This document shows positions 8,045-15,388 of a stretch of 64,000 bases of DNA, piece after piece. Position numbers and translations under genes: made by a program. Under the pieces are notes generated by a model. That model had not been told where the DNA came from and made no database searches. It was given only the letters and a program-made list of their open reading frames with translations. Positions within the stretch are counted from its first letter, which is position 1; every line of letters begins with the position of its first letter. Source of the stretch: Leptolyngbya sp. FACHB-321 (GTDB taxonomy: Bacteria; Cyanobacteriota; Cyanobacteriia; Leptolyngbyales; Leptolyngbyaceae); the NCBI RefSeq assembly GCF_014695975.1, contig NZ_JACJPI010000029.1, forward strand, positions 62,001 through 126,000, in the 5' to 3' direction.

Positions 8045-9916
8045 ATGGCTCGACAGCGTGGACCGCAGCAAGTAACCCATAGCGAAGCGCCCAAGACAAC
8101 GGGGCTTTTGCAGCCGATGAAGCTGCAGGAACAGGCTGATTGGGCGAGCCTGTCTGTCGAGAATTCCGCTCCTCACGAATCACGATTCCAGGCAAATTTG
8201 GCAACAGTACCTGTACAGTGCAAAGCGGGTACTGCACAGACGATTACGGAAAAAGAAACAAAGCGTCCTAACCAAGTCGGCTTACCAGACACCCTAAAAG
8301 CTGGATTAGAGCAGCTTTCAGGGCTGGACATGAGTGATGTGCAAATTCACTACAATTCCTCTAAACCAGCCCAATTACAGGCGTTAGCTTACACTCAAGG
8401 AACAGAAATTCATGTCGCCCCAGGTCAGGAGAAACATTTGCCCCATGAAGGATGGCACGTAGTGCAGCAGAAACAAGGTCGCGCTCAGGCAACCATGCAA
8501 TTGCCCGGTAATGTCAGCATCAACGATGACCAGGGACTTGAACGGGAAGCCGATATCATGGGAGCCAAGGCGTTGCAACCGCTACGGGTTTCAACTACCA
8601 GTCACCCAACTCAATTAAGCAGCCAGAAACCAATTCAAAAGAAAAGCAGAATTGATTTGACCAAAGTGGCGTTAGATGAAAGAACGAGAGAAGAAATCAA
8701 ACAGAAGATCGAAACTTTAAAGGCGAACAAAAGACAGGCTAAAAAAGATAAAACCTCTGCATGGGCTACATCATCAGGAGAAGACATTAGTAGGGATAAG
8801 ACCTACAACGATGAAATCGCAAAAATTAGAGAAGAGTTCGAGAAAAGCATTAAGGCGTTGGCAAAAGACACGGGACTAGCGGAAACAGTTCTTATTTCTG
8901 GCGATAAATATTATGGAGATGAGGTAGAGGAGGATGCTGGGAACGGCAAAAAATTGAAATTCCACAGGCGCGATGATACGGGCAAAGAATATGTAAAGGA
9001 TAGCAGAGGCACTTTTGTCCCACGGTACATACGACGGGAACTAAACCACAAAGATGATTTAACGAGCGGAATAACGACGCAAGGGATCAACAATTATGAT
9101 GCTTTGTGGGGCAAAAAGTCGACTTGGGGACCAGGGAGGAATGGTAGTTTAACGTGGGAAGACCGTGAATTCTTACAACAAAGTATAGGGGGAGGAGGTA
9201 ATCAATTTGCTCTAAGTCATACATCAACCAAACGACCCATTTTGAGTAATGCACACGAGAGTTTTGGTGCCAAGTCACCGCAAAAGTATACAGATGGGAA
9301 AGTGAAAACAGGTTCGTCTGGAAGCGTCATGTACTATCCACATAGTGGTGCAATCATGACTGATCTGGCAAAAATGGGTGACACAAAGTTTGCAGCGCAA
9401 TGGGAAATTGATAAGGTCACGGGGCATAAAGTTCCGCTACCAGAAGGCAAACACTCCACATTAGACTGGTATGGATTTAATTCCGGCGGTTCTTACGTTA
9501 AAGGAGCAGGAAAGGCCAGGGATGAAGTAGTGCGTATGAGCGGTTATCGAAACATGGAAGTCGTCGCAGAAGGCGTGCCAAAGCAAGCAATCATTCAGCC
9601 TGAAACATGGAAGAACATTGATGAAGGACCCAAAAAAAATTATCAGGGAGGAGAATCAAAACGGGGACAAGAAATGGTTAAATTCCGTGAGCAAAAACAG
9701 AAAGAGAGTTTAGAAAAAATAAAACAGGCGAGAGAGAAGGAGGTGAAACCCCTACCAACAGTACAGAACAATAGAACGCAAGAGTTGCTCGGTGAAGATT
9801 ATGAGGTATACAAAAAACTGCCACCACAAGGAGCAGTGGGACGCTGGACGGGCGTTGGAACAAGTCAGAAGAAGCGAATAATAGACAAGCTAAAAGCATT
9901 GGAGATAGAGGGCTAG
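8045..9916 (+). CDS. DUF4157-domain putative eCIS effector
   Basis: Residues about 78-175 form a DUF4157 domain: GLDMSDVQIHYNS, then GTEIHVAPGQ and the HExxH-like HEGWH at 134-138, then a LEREADIMG ending. DUF4157 marks eCIS-associated cargo and is thought to act as a metallopeptidase-like leader that targets or releases the C-terminal toxin. After it comes a Lys/Glu-rich helical stretch (about 215-285) and then a C-terminal domain of about 320 residues with HTSTKRPILSNAHESFG, GSSGSVMYYP and MSGYRNMEVVAEGVP. I do not recognise its enzyme class; an ADP-ribosyltransferase-like fold is one possibility but no signature is decisive. The ATG at 8045 has GGAGGA about 8 nt upstream. A 228-bp gap separates it from the ATPase, so it may have its own promoter. 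Confidence 0.85.
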   Translation: MARQRGPQQVTHSEAPKTTGLLQPMKLQEQADWASLSVENSAPHESRFQANLATVPVQCKAGTAQTITEKETKRPNQVGLPDTLKAGLEQLSGLDMSDVQIHYNSSKPAQLQALAYTQGTEIHVAPGQEKHLPHEGWHVVQQKQGRAQATMQLPGNVSINDDQGLEREADIMGAKALQPLRVSTTSHPTQLSSQKPIQKKSRIDLTKVALDERTREEIKQKIETLKANKRQAKKDKTSAWATSSGEDISRDKTYNDEIAKIREEFEKSIKALAKDTGLAETVLISGDKYYGDEVEEDAGNGKKLKFHRRDDTGKEYVKDSRGTFVPRYIRRELNHKDDLTSGITTQGINNYDALWGKKSTWGPGRNGSLTWEDREFLQQSIGGGGNQFALSHTSTKRPILSNAHESFGAKSPQKYTDGKVKTGSSGSVMYYPHSGAIMTDLAKMGDTKFAAQWEIDKVTGHKVPLPEGKHSTLDWYGFNSGGSYVKGAGKARDEVVRMSGYRNMEVVAEGVPKQAIIQPETWKNIDEGPKKNYQGGESKRGQEMVKFREQKQKESLEKIKQAREKEVKPLPTVQNNRTQELLGEDYEVYKKLPPQGAVGRWTGVGTSQKKRIIDKLKALEIEG

Positions 9917-10393
9917 CAGTACGATCTCGCCTCGGTAGTACGTAACAGCGTGTTACAGCATTCCATGCTCTAAGCGATCGCTAATCTTGTAAGTTGAGTT
10001 GGCGTGTCATGGCTGCTTCCTTGCACTGATAATTCTGATTTTTTCACCTCCAATCGTAAACGCAAAGGCAAACATCATCGCTTAGTGCAACGACCAATCA
10101 TTGTTTGAAAACCGGAGAATACCTGTAGAACCAGCAAAAATTTCACCCAGAAGCATATCAGATTCTGCTGAAGGCAGGTGTTAAGATTTTGGCTATATCT
10201 GGAGGATTTGATTTATGCCCCAGCGATCGCACGTACCTCAATCTCTGCAAATCGCCGCTCTCGGGGTTGAGCACGTCTACACTCCAGGGAATATATCATC
10301 GTCAAGGCTTCAAGCGATCGGGCAATGTTAAATCTGAACAGCCTTTGATGGAAATTGATCTATAACTTGTGTCTTAGAAAGAAAGGTATTGCC
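9917..10393. other. Intergenic region downstream of the DUF4157 gene
   Basis: About 475 bp without a convincing gene. It holds HIP1 palindromes (GCGATCGC near 9976 and 10223) and no rRNA, tRNA or CRISPR feature that I can see. A GAAAGG ribosome-binding site near its right end serves the small membrane protein at 10394. Confidence 0.6.
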
Positions 10394-10627
10394 ATGATCG
10401 GAAACACGATCGCCCTGTTAATTGTCATCCCCTTCATTTTAGGATTCATCACCTACGGCATCCGTAGTCTCATGAATCCACCCTTAGCGACCCACAATCC
10501 CGTCACCATTAAAATTCCTGCCGCAACTTTGAACCAACTAAAAGAAAATGGCTATCTCGACCCCAACACTGGCAAATTGAAAGATGCAGCCGTTGGAGCG
10601 ATCAATTTGGAAGAAGTCAAGACTTGA
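10394..10627 (+). CDS. Small membrane protein in the eCIS cluster
   Basis: A 77-residue protein starting at the ATG preceded by GAAAGG; a longer in-frame start at 10355 lacks a ribosome-binding site. Residues 4-24 (IALLIVIPFILGFITYGI) form one hydrophobic membrane segment. The rest is a short soluble tail with ATLNQLKENGYLDPNTGKL, which could be a helix-turn element. I do not recognise a family. Its place between the effector and the baseplate genes suggests a partner of the injection system, possibly a membrane anchor, but this is inference. A long inverted repeat follows its stop. Confidence 0.65.
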   Translation: MIGNTIALLIVIPFILGFITYGIRSLMNPPLATHNPVTIKIPAATLNQLKENGYLDPNTGKLKDAAVGAINLEEVKT

Positions 10628-10630
10628 AAC

Positions 10631-10679
10631 TGCAAAATTAAAGATTGAAAAACAAATGTGTACAACCTTTAATTTTGCA
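10631..10679. terminator. Bidirectional terminator-like hairpin
   Basis: Two perfect 13-bp arms, TGCAAAATTAAAG and CTTTAATTTTGCA, are separated by 23 bp and lie between two convergent genes. The AT-rich stem gives T-runs on both strands, which fits a bidirectional transcription terminator or attenuator. Confidence 0.6.
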
Positions 10680-10698
10680 TTACTTGATATTACAGTGC

Positions 10699-11133
10699 TT
10701 AGCTTTTTCCACTAGATTGAGTTTTGCTGGTAGTCGGACTGCTATCTACGGTTGATGTAGCTTCTAGTTGCTTAAACTCCGGCATTGGTGGCAGCTTAAT
10801 CTCCAGTCCATATTGGGTTTTCAGTTGAGTTTGCATCCAATTTAGTGTTGGCTTGAACACTCCCCAGATTAACTGCTGACCTTTAGATAGCAGCTCTGGA
10901 ATCGTCGGTTGCTCTGTCTCTAGCCACACCCGGAACGATCGCCCACTTTGGAAACTTACCGCCCATAACCAGACAGCAACCATTGCCAAAAACAATGCTA
11001 GCAAAACTACGAGTTGCACTACTTGCTTCAGCAGTTGCCAGGTTTTGGCGATCGTGAGTTGATAAACAGTGGTCGTCTCTGGACTGGAGAGAGTGTACCA
11101 GAAATTCCAGGCAGCGGCTTTCATCGGATTCAT
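10699..11133 (-). CDS. Single-pass membrane protein in the eCIS cluster
   Basis: A 144-residue protein on the opposite strand to its neighbours. Residues about 36-62 (VVQLVVLLALFLAMVAVWLWA) form one strong membrane helix. The N-terminus MNPMKAAAWNFWYTLSSPE is short and polar. The C-terminal part has an amphipathic region (LWGVFKPTLNWMQTQLK) and a Pro-rich motif LPPMPEFKQLE, then a Ser/Thr tail. No enzyme motif is visible. It is convergent with the small membrane protein at 10394 and is the only minus-strand gene in the CIS block, so it is probably regulated separately. An anchor or immunity role is possible but unproven. Confidence 0.65.
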   Translation of the reverse strand: MNPMKAAAWNFWYTLSSPETTTVYQLTIAKTWQLLKQVVQLVVLLALFLAMVAVWLWAVSFQSGRSFRVWLETEQPTIPELLSKGQQLIWGVFKPTLNWMQTQLKTQYGLEIKLPPMPEFKQLEATSTVDSSPTTSKTQSSGKS

Positions 11134-11568
11134 GCTAACCTCCAGGACAATGAATAGCTAAAACGTAAGAAGATACTGAGTGGACTAAAGACTCTTAAAC
11201 AGGAAACCACTAACCTGTCATCTGCTAATCTCAGCGAGATCTGCCAATCCTGATAGAAATATTACAACCTGACCAAGAAACATTTTTTACATTTAACTTG
11301 AGATAGATCAATTAATACAGGATTGTGATGTTCGCCTATCCAATTAACTCTATATTTCTTTCTTTACTCGAATTCTGCAATGACTTGTAATCTTCAGGTT
11401 CGACAAATTGTCTGTTTATTTGATAGAATTTCTCTGCTCAGGACTTTAATCCACAGCTTTATTGTTCGCAAGTACCTGTAACTGTCCTGATGCTATGGCA
11501 TTAGCTCTTTTTGTCGTCCTTGCTATCTCTCGCTTCGCTGGCTTGCCCCTTTCTGGTTTTGTTGTGCT
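11134..11568. other. Intergenic/promoter region before the baseplate genes
   Basis: About 435 AT-rich bases between the divergent membrane-protein gene and the CIS tube gene. No gene or RNA is recognised. As a divergent intergenic region it should hold promoters for both directions, but I could not assign boxes with confidence. Confidence 0.5.
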
Positions 11569-12240
11569 ATGCCAACCCCCCTGAATGCCACAATTTTAAA
11601 GAAAGGGGCAATCGTCACCCTCCAGGCTCCCAATTATCAACAAATTGAAACGACGATCGTCTTCCAATACAACCCAGAAAGTCTTAGCCGAACCATCAGT
11701 GCCAATGTTCCGCGTGCCAGTCGTGGTGCGCCGTCTAACGAAATTTTGCTGCTTAAAGGGGCACCCCGAGAACAAATCAGCCTGAAAGTTGTAATTGACG
11801 GTATTGCCAAACTTCACGAAGGCGACAAAACAGTTCTGGAACAAGGGATTTATCCGCAGCTCTCTGCCCTAGAGCTGCTGCTCTATCCCAAAAGTGACGT
11901 GATTAAAGCAGCGAATCAGCGTACTGAGCAGGGAGTGCTAGAAATCAACCCGATCGCGGCTCCAGTCACCCTATTGGTATGGGGAGACAAACGGGTACTG
12001 CCCGTCAAACTGACCGGATTCACGATCGATGAATCCTACCACGATGATCACCTAAATCCCATTCGGGCAGAGGTGACGATGAGTTTACAAATTTTGAATT
12101 ATAGTGATGTGCCCTGGGAAGAACAACGTGCCAAACTGTTTTTTGCCCACCAAGTGAGCAAGGAAAGACTGGCAAAGCGCGCTTACATCACGAACGTTCA
12201 AGATATTACCGGAGTTAATGTAGCAGGACGTTTACGGTAG
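11569..12240 (+). CDS. CIS tube/baseplate adaptor protein (Pvc7/gp53-like)
   Basis: 223 residues with the typical CIS_tube start: an N-terminal KGAIVTLQAPN strand, then FQYNPESLSRTISAN, the signature of the eCIS protein that links the inner tube to the baseplate (LysM-containing gp53/Pvc7 group). A middle motif ISLKVVIDGIAKL and a C-terminal ILNYSDVPWEEQRAKLFF fit the same family. The LysM part that usually completes this protein is encoded by the next gene. It is the first gene of the second + strand block and is followed by closely spaced baseplate genes. Confidence 0.87.
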   Translation: MPTPLNATILKKGAIVTLQAPNYQQIETTIVFQYNPESLSRTISANVPRASRGAPSNEILLLKGAPREQISLKVVIDGIAKLHEGDKTVLEQGIYPQLSALELLLYPKSDVIKAANQRTEQGVLEINPIAAPVTLLVWGDKRVLPVKLTGFTIDESYHDDHLNPIRAEVTMSLQILNYSDVPWEEQRAKLFFAHQVSKERLAKRAYITNVQDITGVNVAGRLR

Positions 12241-12287
12241 GGTCTGCAAAGGAAACATCTGTAAAGACAATATCAGTTGAGGTCATC

Positions 12288-12578
12288 ATGTTTGATCCTA
12301 CAAGTCGGTATGCCCGATTAGAGACAGCGCAAATCACCCTAACAGATGGCCGGACAGTGGCTTATCTACAGCGACGGTTTTTACCTCAGGGGCGGACACT
12401 ACCCTTGCTGGCAACCGTCACCGTGATTGATGGTGATCGACTTGATTTAATTGCCGATCGCACTTTTGGGAATTCGCTCCTGTTTTGGCATATTTGCGAT
12501 GCCAATGATGCAATGAAGCCGGACGAACTCACAGCTGAGCCGCAGCGTACTCTCCGCATTCCCATTCCCCAAATTTAA
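12288..12578 (+). CDS. LysM-like tail protein (gpX/gp53 type)
   Basis: A 96-residue protein: SRYARLETAQITLTDGRTVAYLQRR is followed by a LysM-type fold with VIDGDRLDLIADRTFGNSLLFWHI and a C-terminal RTLRIPIP strand. In phages and eCIS this small tail protein X/LysM unit binds at the baseplate-tube junction. A GAGG sequence lies about 8 nt before the ATG. It probably acts with the CIS tube protein just upstream; the two functions are fused in some other systems. Confidence 0.85.
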   Translation: MFDPTSRYARLETAQITLTDGRTVAYLQRRFLPQGRTLPLLATVTVIDGDRLDLIADRTFGNSLLFWHICDANDAMKPDELTAEPQRTLRIPIPQI

Positions 12579-12604
12579 CCGCTTATTCCACCATCTGCTG
12601 TTCT

Positions 12605-13753
12605 ATGCCCACTTTAGGACTGAACCTCACGCTGCTCATTGGTACTACTACCCCACGTCCCGTGTCTACAGCCTTAAGCGAGGCAGTGGATAGTTTAGAG
12701 GTGAGTTACCGGGATCAAGGACGATCCGGATTTCAAATTGTGTTTCGAGTTGGACGGGCGGAACCTGCAGATGCACAGGATGACCCACTGCTACGGGGAG
12801 CAACAGAACAACTGCTGGCTCCTTTTAATCGCGTCATTGTTTCGGTCATAGCGAACAGTCAACCTCATATCCTCTTAGACGGCATCATTACCCACTATGA
12901 GTTTGCCCCCAGCTTGGAGCCGGGAGAATCGATTCTCACCGTTACTGGAGAAGATGTCAGTGTGATGATGGATCTGGAAGAGAAGTCAGTCGAACATCTT
13001 GAATTGAACGATCAGAGCATTGTTCAAAAAATTCTTAGTAGTTATACCAAATACGGCATCATGCCCAAGTTATCGACTCCGCAATGGGTCGATCGTCCTC
13101 TGAAGACTGATCGTGCCCCTATCCAAATTGGTACCGATCGAGAGTACATTCAAGAACTGGCAGCGCGACATGGCTTTGTGTTTTACATCAATCCAGGTCC
13201 CGCCACCGGCAGCAATCAAGCCTATTGGGGACCGCCAAATCGCCAAGCTACCCCCAGCAAACCCTTGACGTTTAAGATGGGGTCGTTTACCAATGTGGAG
13301 TCGATCAACTTCCAGTACGATGCCTTAGCAGTAATGAGAGTCCAGGGACGGGTGCAAGATCGAAAAACCAATCAGATTCAACCCGTTTCGATTGAAAGTA
13401 GCCGTCGCTCGCCCTTTTCCCAGGAACCGGCCCTGACCACACAAACTCACATCCGCACTGCCCAATTTCGCCAGACTGCCCGTCTCGGTATCCAGGCAAC
13501 CGCCTACGCTCAGGCAATGGTCGATCGTACTGTCGACAGCGCCGTTACCGTTACCGGAGAACTTGATACCCTCACCTACGGTGACTTCCTGGAACATGGC
13601 GGTGTTGTGGACCTGCGAGGAGTTGGTCAAACCTACGATGGTCGCTATTACGTCAATGAGGTCACACATTACATTCAACAAGGAAACTACAAACAGCGGT
13701 TCAATCTAACCCGCGAAGGCTTAGGCAGCCGCATCTCCAGTGTCACCGTTTAA
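12605..13753 (+). CDS. Phage late-control gpD-like hub protein (gp27/VgrG N-terminal type)
   Basis: 382 residues matching the gpD/gp27 fold that forms the trimeric hub on top of the spike. Visible features are the N-terminal DSLEVSYRDQGRSGFQIVF, the ILTVTGEDVSVMMDL motif, a DREYIQELAARHGFVFYINPG stretch typical of VgrG/gpD and a C-terminal YYVNEVTHYIQQGNYKQRF motif. Together with the following gpV-like protein it makes up what is a single VgrG/Pvc8 spike in other systems. It is 26 bp from the LysM gene. Confidence 0.9.
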   Translation: MPTLGLNLTLLIGTTTPRPVSTALSEAVDSLEVSYRDQGRSGFQIVFRVGRAEPADAQDDPLLRGATEQLLAPFNRVIVSVIANSQPHILLDGIITHYEFAPSLEPGESILTVTGEDVSVMMDLEEKSVEHLELNDQSIVQKILSSYTKYGIMPKLSTPQWVDRPLKTDRAPIQIGTDREYIQELAARHGFVFYINPGPATGSNQAYWGPPNRQATPSKPLTFKMGSFTNVESINFQYDALAVMRVQGRVQDRKTNQIQPVSIESSRRSPFSQEPALTTQTHIRTAQFRQTARLGIQATAYAQAMVDRTVDSAVTVTGELDTLTYGDFLEHGGVVDLRGVGQTYDGRYYVNEVTHYIQQGNYKQRFNLTREGLGSRISSVTV

Positions 13754-13783
13754 CCTCATTAACCACTACCTTCCTTACATTTT

Positions 13784-14641
13784 ATGCCCAGGTATTATGG
13801 AGAACTTCCCTACGGAGCGCCTCCCAGCACCATTACCCAGCCCTTCTACGGTAAATATCGTGGCAAAGTCGTCTTTAATAAAGATCCATTGAATTTAGGA
13901 CGTATCCAGGTCGAAGTTCCCAGCGTTTATGGGTCTGGAACCAACAACTGGGCAATGCCTTGTACCCCCTATGGTGGCAAAGACTTCGGCTGGTTTGCTA
14001 TCCCCACTGTTGGCTCTAATATCTGGGTAGAGTTTGAGGGCGGTGATCCTGACTATCCGATCTGGGTCGGTTGTTTCTGGGGCGAGGATCAGCTACCACA
14101 AGCCGCCAGAGTTGAAGAACCTGATAAGGTGCAGGTGTTTAGAACACCCTATGGCATTACTCTGACCTTGAGTAATCTGGGTGAGAATAAGGGACTAACA
14201 CTCGTCGTGGAAGATCCTACAGTCGAGCGAAAATTGAAGATGGTTTTCAACGCTGACGGTATCGAACTCAATAATCAAGATGAAACAACCATTAAAATCA
14301 AAGCTGATATCATTGAACTCAAAAATAAAGCCAATTCCACCATCACCATTACCGCCAGTAATATTGAACAAAAACAAACTTCGGTAACAACCAATCTCAC
14401 TGCAAATACGATTGACCTGATCTGTAATCCGGCAACAGTTAAATTAGCGACTGCTTCTGGCATCGAATTAAGCAATCCTCCCGCCAATGCCAAGCTAAAC
14501 TCTACAGGCATTGAACTCAGCGCCACTGTCCCCAAAATCACGATCACCCCTGCCCAAATTCAGCTCAGTAACACTGCTTCTGACATTAAGCTCCTGCCAG
14601 TTGGGGTTAATGTTAATAATGGCGCTCTGGAAGTGATTTAA
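13784..14641 (+). CDS. Spike protein, gp5/gpV baseplate assembly type
   Basis: 285 residues. The N-terminal OB-fold (about 25-110) has KYRGKVVFNKDPLNLGRIQV, GGKDFGWFAIPTVGSNIWVEF and GGDPDYPIWVGCFWG, the classic gp5/VgrG OB motif. After it come repeated short beta strands with an approximate period (GIELNNQDETTIKIK, IIELKNKANSTITI, then IELSNPPANAKL), as expected for the triple-stranded beta-helix of a membrane-piercing needle. No lysozyme domain is present. Partner of the gpD-like gene upstream and the PAAR-like tip downstream. Confidence 0.92.
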   Translation: MPRYYGELPYGAPPSTITQPFYGKYRGKVVFNKDPLNLGRIQVEVPSVYGSGTNNWAMPCTPYGGKDFGWFAIPTVGSNIWVEFEGGDPDYPIWVGCFWGEDQLPQAARVEEPDKVQVFRTPYGITLTLSNLGENKGLTLVVEDPTVERKLKMVFNADGIELNNQDETTIKIKADIIELKNKANSTITITASNIEQKQTSVTTNLTANTIDLICNPATVKLATASGIELSNPPANAKLNSTGIELSATVPKITITPAQIQLSNTASDIKLLPVGVNVNNGALEVI

Positions 14642-14691
14642 AGGGTTTGAGCTTTAAGTCTTGAATTTATAATTTTACTCCCCCTTCTCCC

Positions 14692-15015
14692 ATGCCCGGA
14701 TTCCTTCTCAATGTTGGTAGTACGGTAATTTGTGCCCACGGTGGGCAGGCAAAACCCACTATGCCGGTGCCTCGTGTTCGAGTCATGGGCCTTCCAGTGA
14801 CTGTGCAACCGCCTCCTTATGTCATTGCAGGTTGTGCCAATCCACCGCCTCCTGCCAACGTTGGACCCTGTATCACCGGAACTTGGGTTTTAGCAGCTCT
14901 GCGAGTCAAAGCGATGGGAATGCCCGTGTTACTTCAGGATAGTCAAGCCATCTGTGTCCCTACGGGTACACCATTAACGGTCGTACTCACTCAAATGCGT
15001 GTGAAGGGAATGTAA
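14692..15015 (+). CDS. PAAR-like spike-tip protein
   Basis: 107 residues starting MPGFLLNVGSTVICAHGG with two glycine/valine-rich halves (VRVMGLPVTVQ and VKAMGMPVLLQD) and cysteines/histidine placed for metal binding. This is the PAAR-like (Pvc10-type) protein that sharpens the spike tip. The TAA stop is immediately followed by the ATG of the gp25 gene, so the two are co-translated. Confidence 0.85.
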   Translation: MPGFLLNVGSTVICAHGGQAKPTMPVPRVRVMGLPVTVQPPPYVIAGCANPPPPANVGPCITGTWVLAALRVKAMGMPVLLQDSQAICVPTGTPLTVVLTQMRVKGM

Positions 15016-15387
15016 ATGGAAATTGCTTACCCGTTTCAAATTGATGGGTTAGGACGCACGGCAACGGTTTCTGAGAATGACCATATTCGTCATTTGATCG
15101 AGCAGGTATTGTTTACCATTCCAGGAGAACGGGTGAATCGTCCCACGTTTGGTAGTAATATTCGCCAAATTATCTTTGCTCCAAATAACAGTGAACTGGT
15201 CACTGCAACCCAATTTTTGTTACAGGGAGCTTTAGAACAATGGTTGGGGGATGTGATCCAAGTCGAAGTGATTGAAGCAACAACGACTACCATTTCCAGC
15301 GATGGTGATGCGGTTCAAGTGATTGTGCAATACGTGGTGCACCAGACTCAGCAGCGTCAGATTGTGCAATTTACCCGTGAGGTTTGA
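15016..15387 (+). CDS. gp25-like baseplate wedge protein
   Basis: 123 residues with the conserved gp25 features: IRHLIEQVLFTIPGERVNRP followed by a FGS(N) motif and the C-terminal QRQIVQFTREV strand. gp25 (Pvc9) starts sheath polymerisation and connects wedge proteins to the hub. It lies between the PAAR tip and the gpJ-type wedge, which is the standard order. Confidence 0.93.
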   Translation: MEIAYPFQIDGLGRTATVSENDHIRHLIEQVLFTIPGERVNRPTFGSNIRQIIFAPNNSELVTATQFLLQGALEQWLGDVIQVEVIEATTTTISSDGDAVQVIVQYVVHQTQQRQIVQFTREV

Positions 15388-15388
15388 G

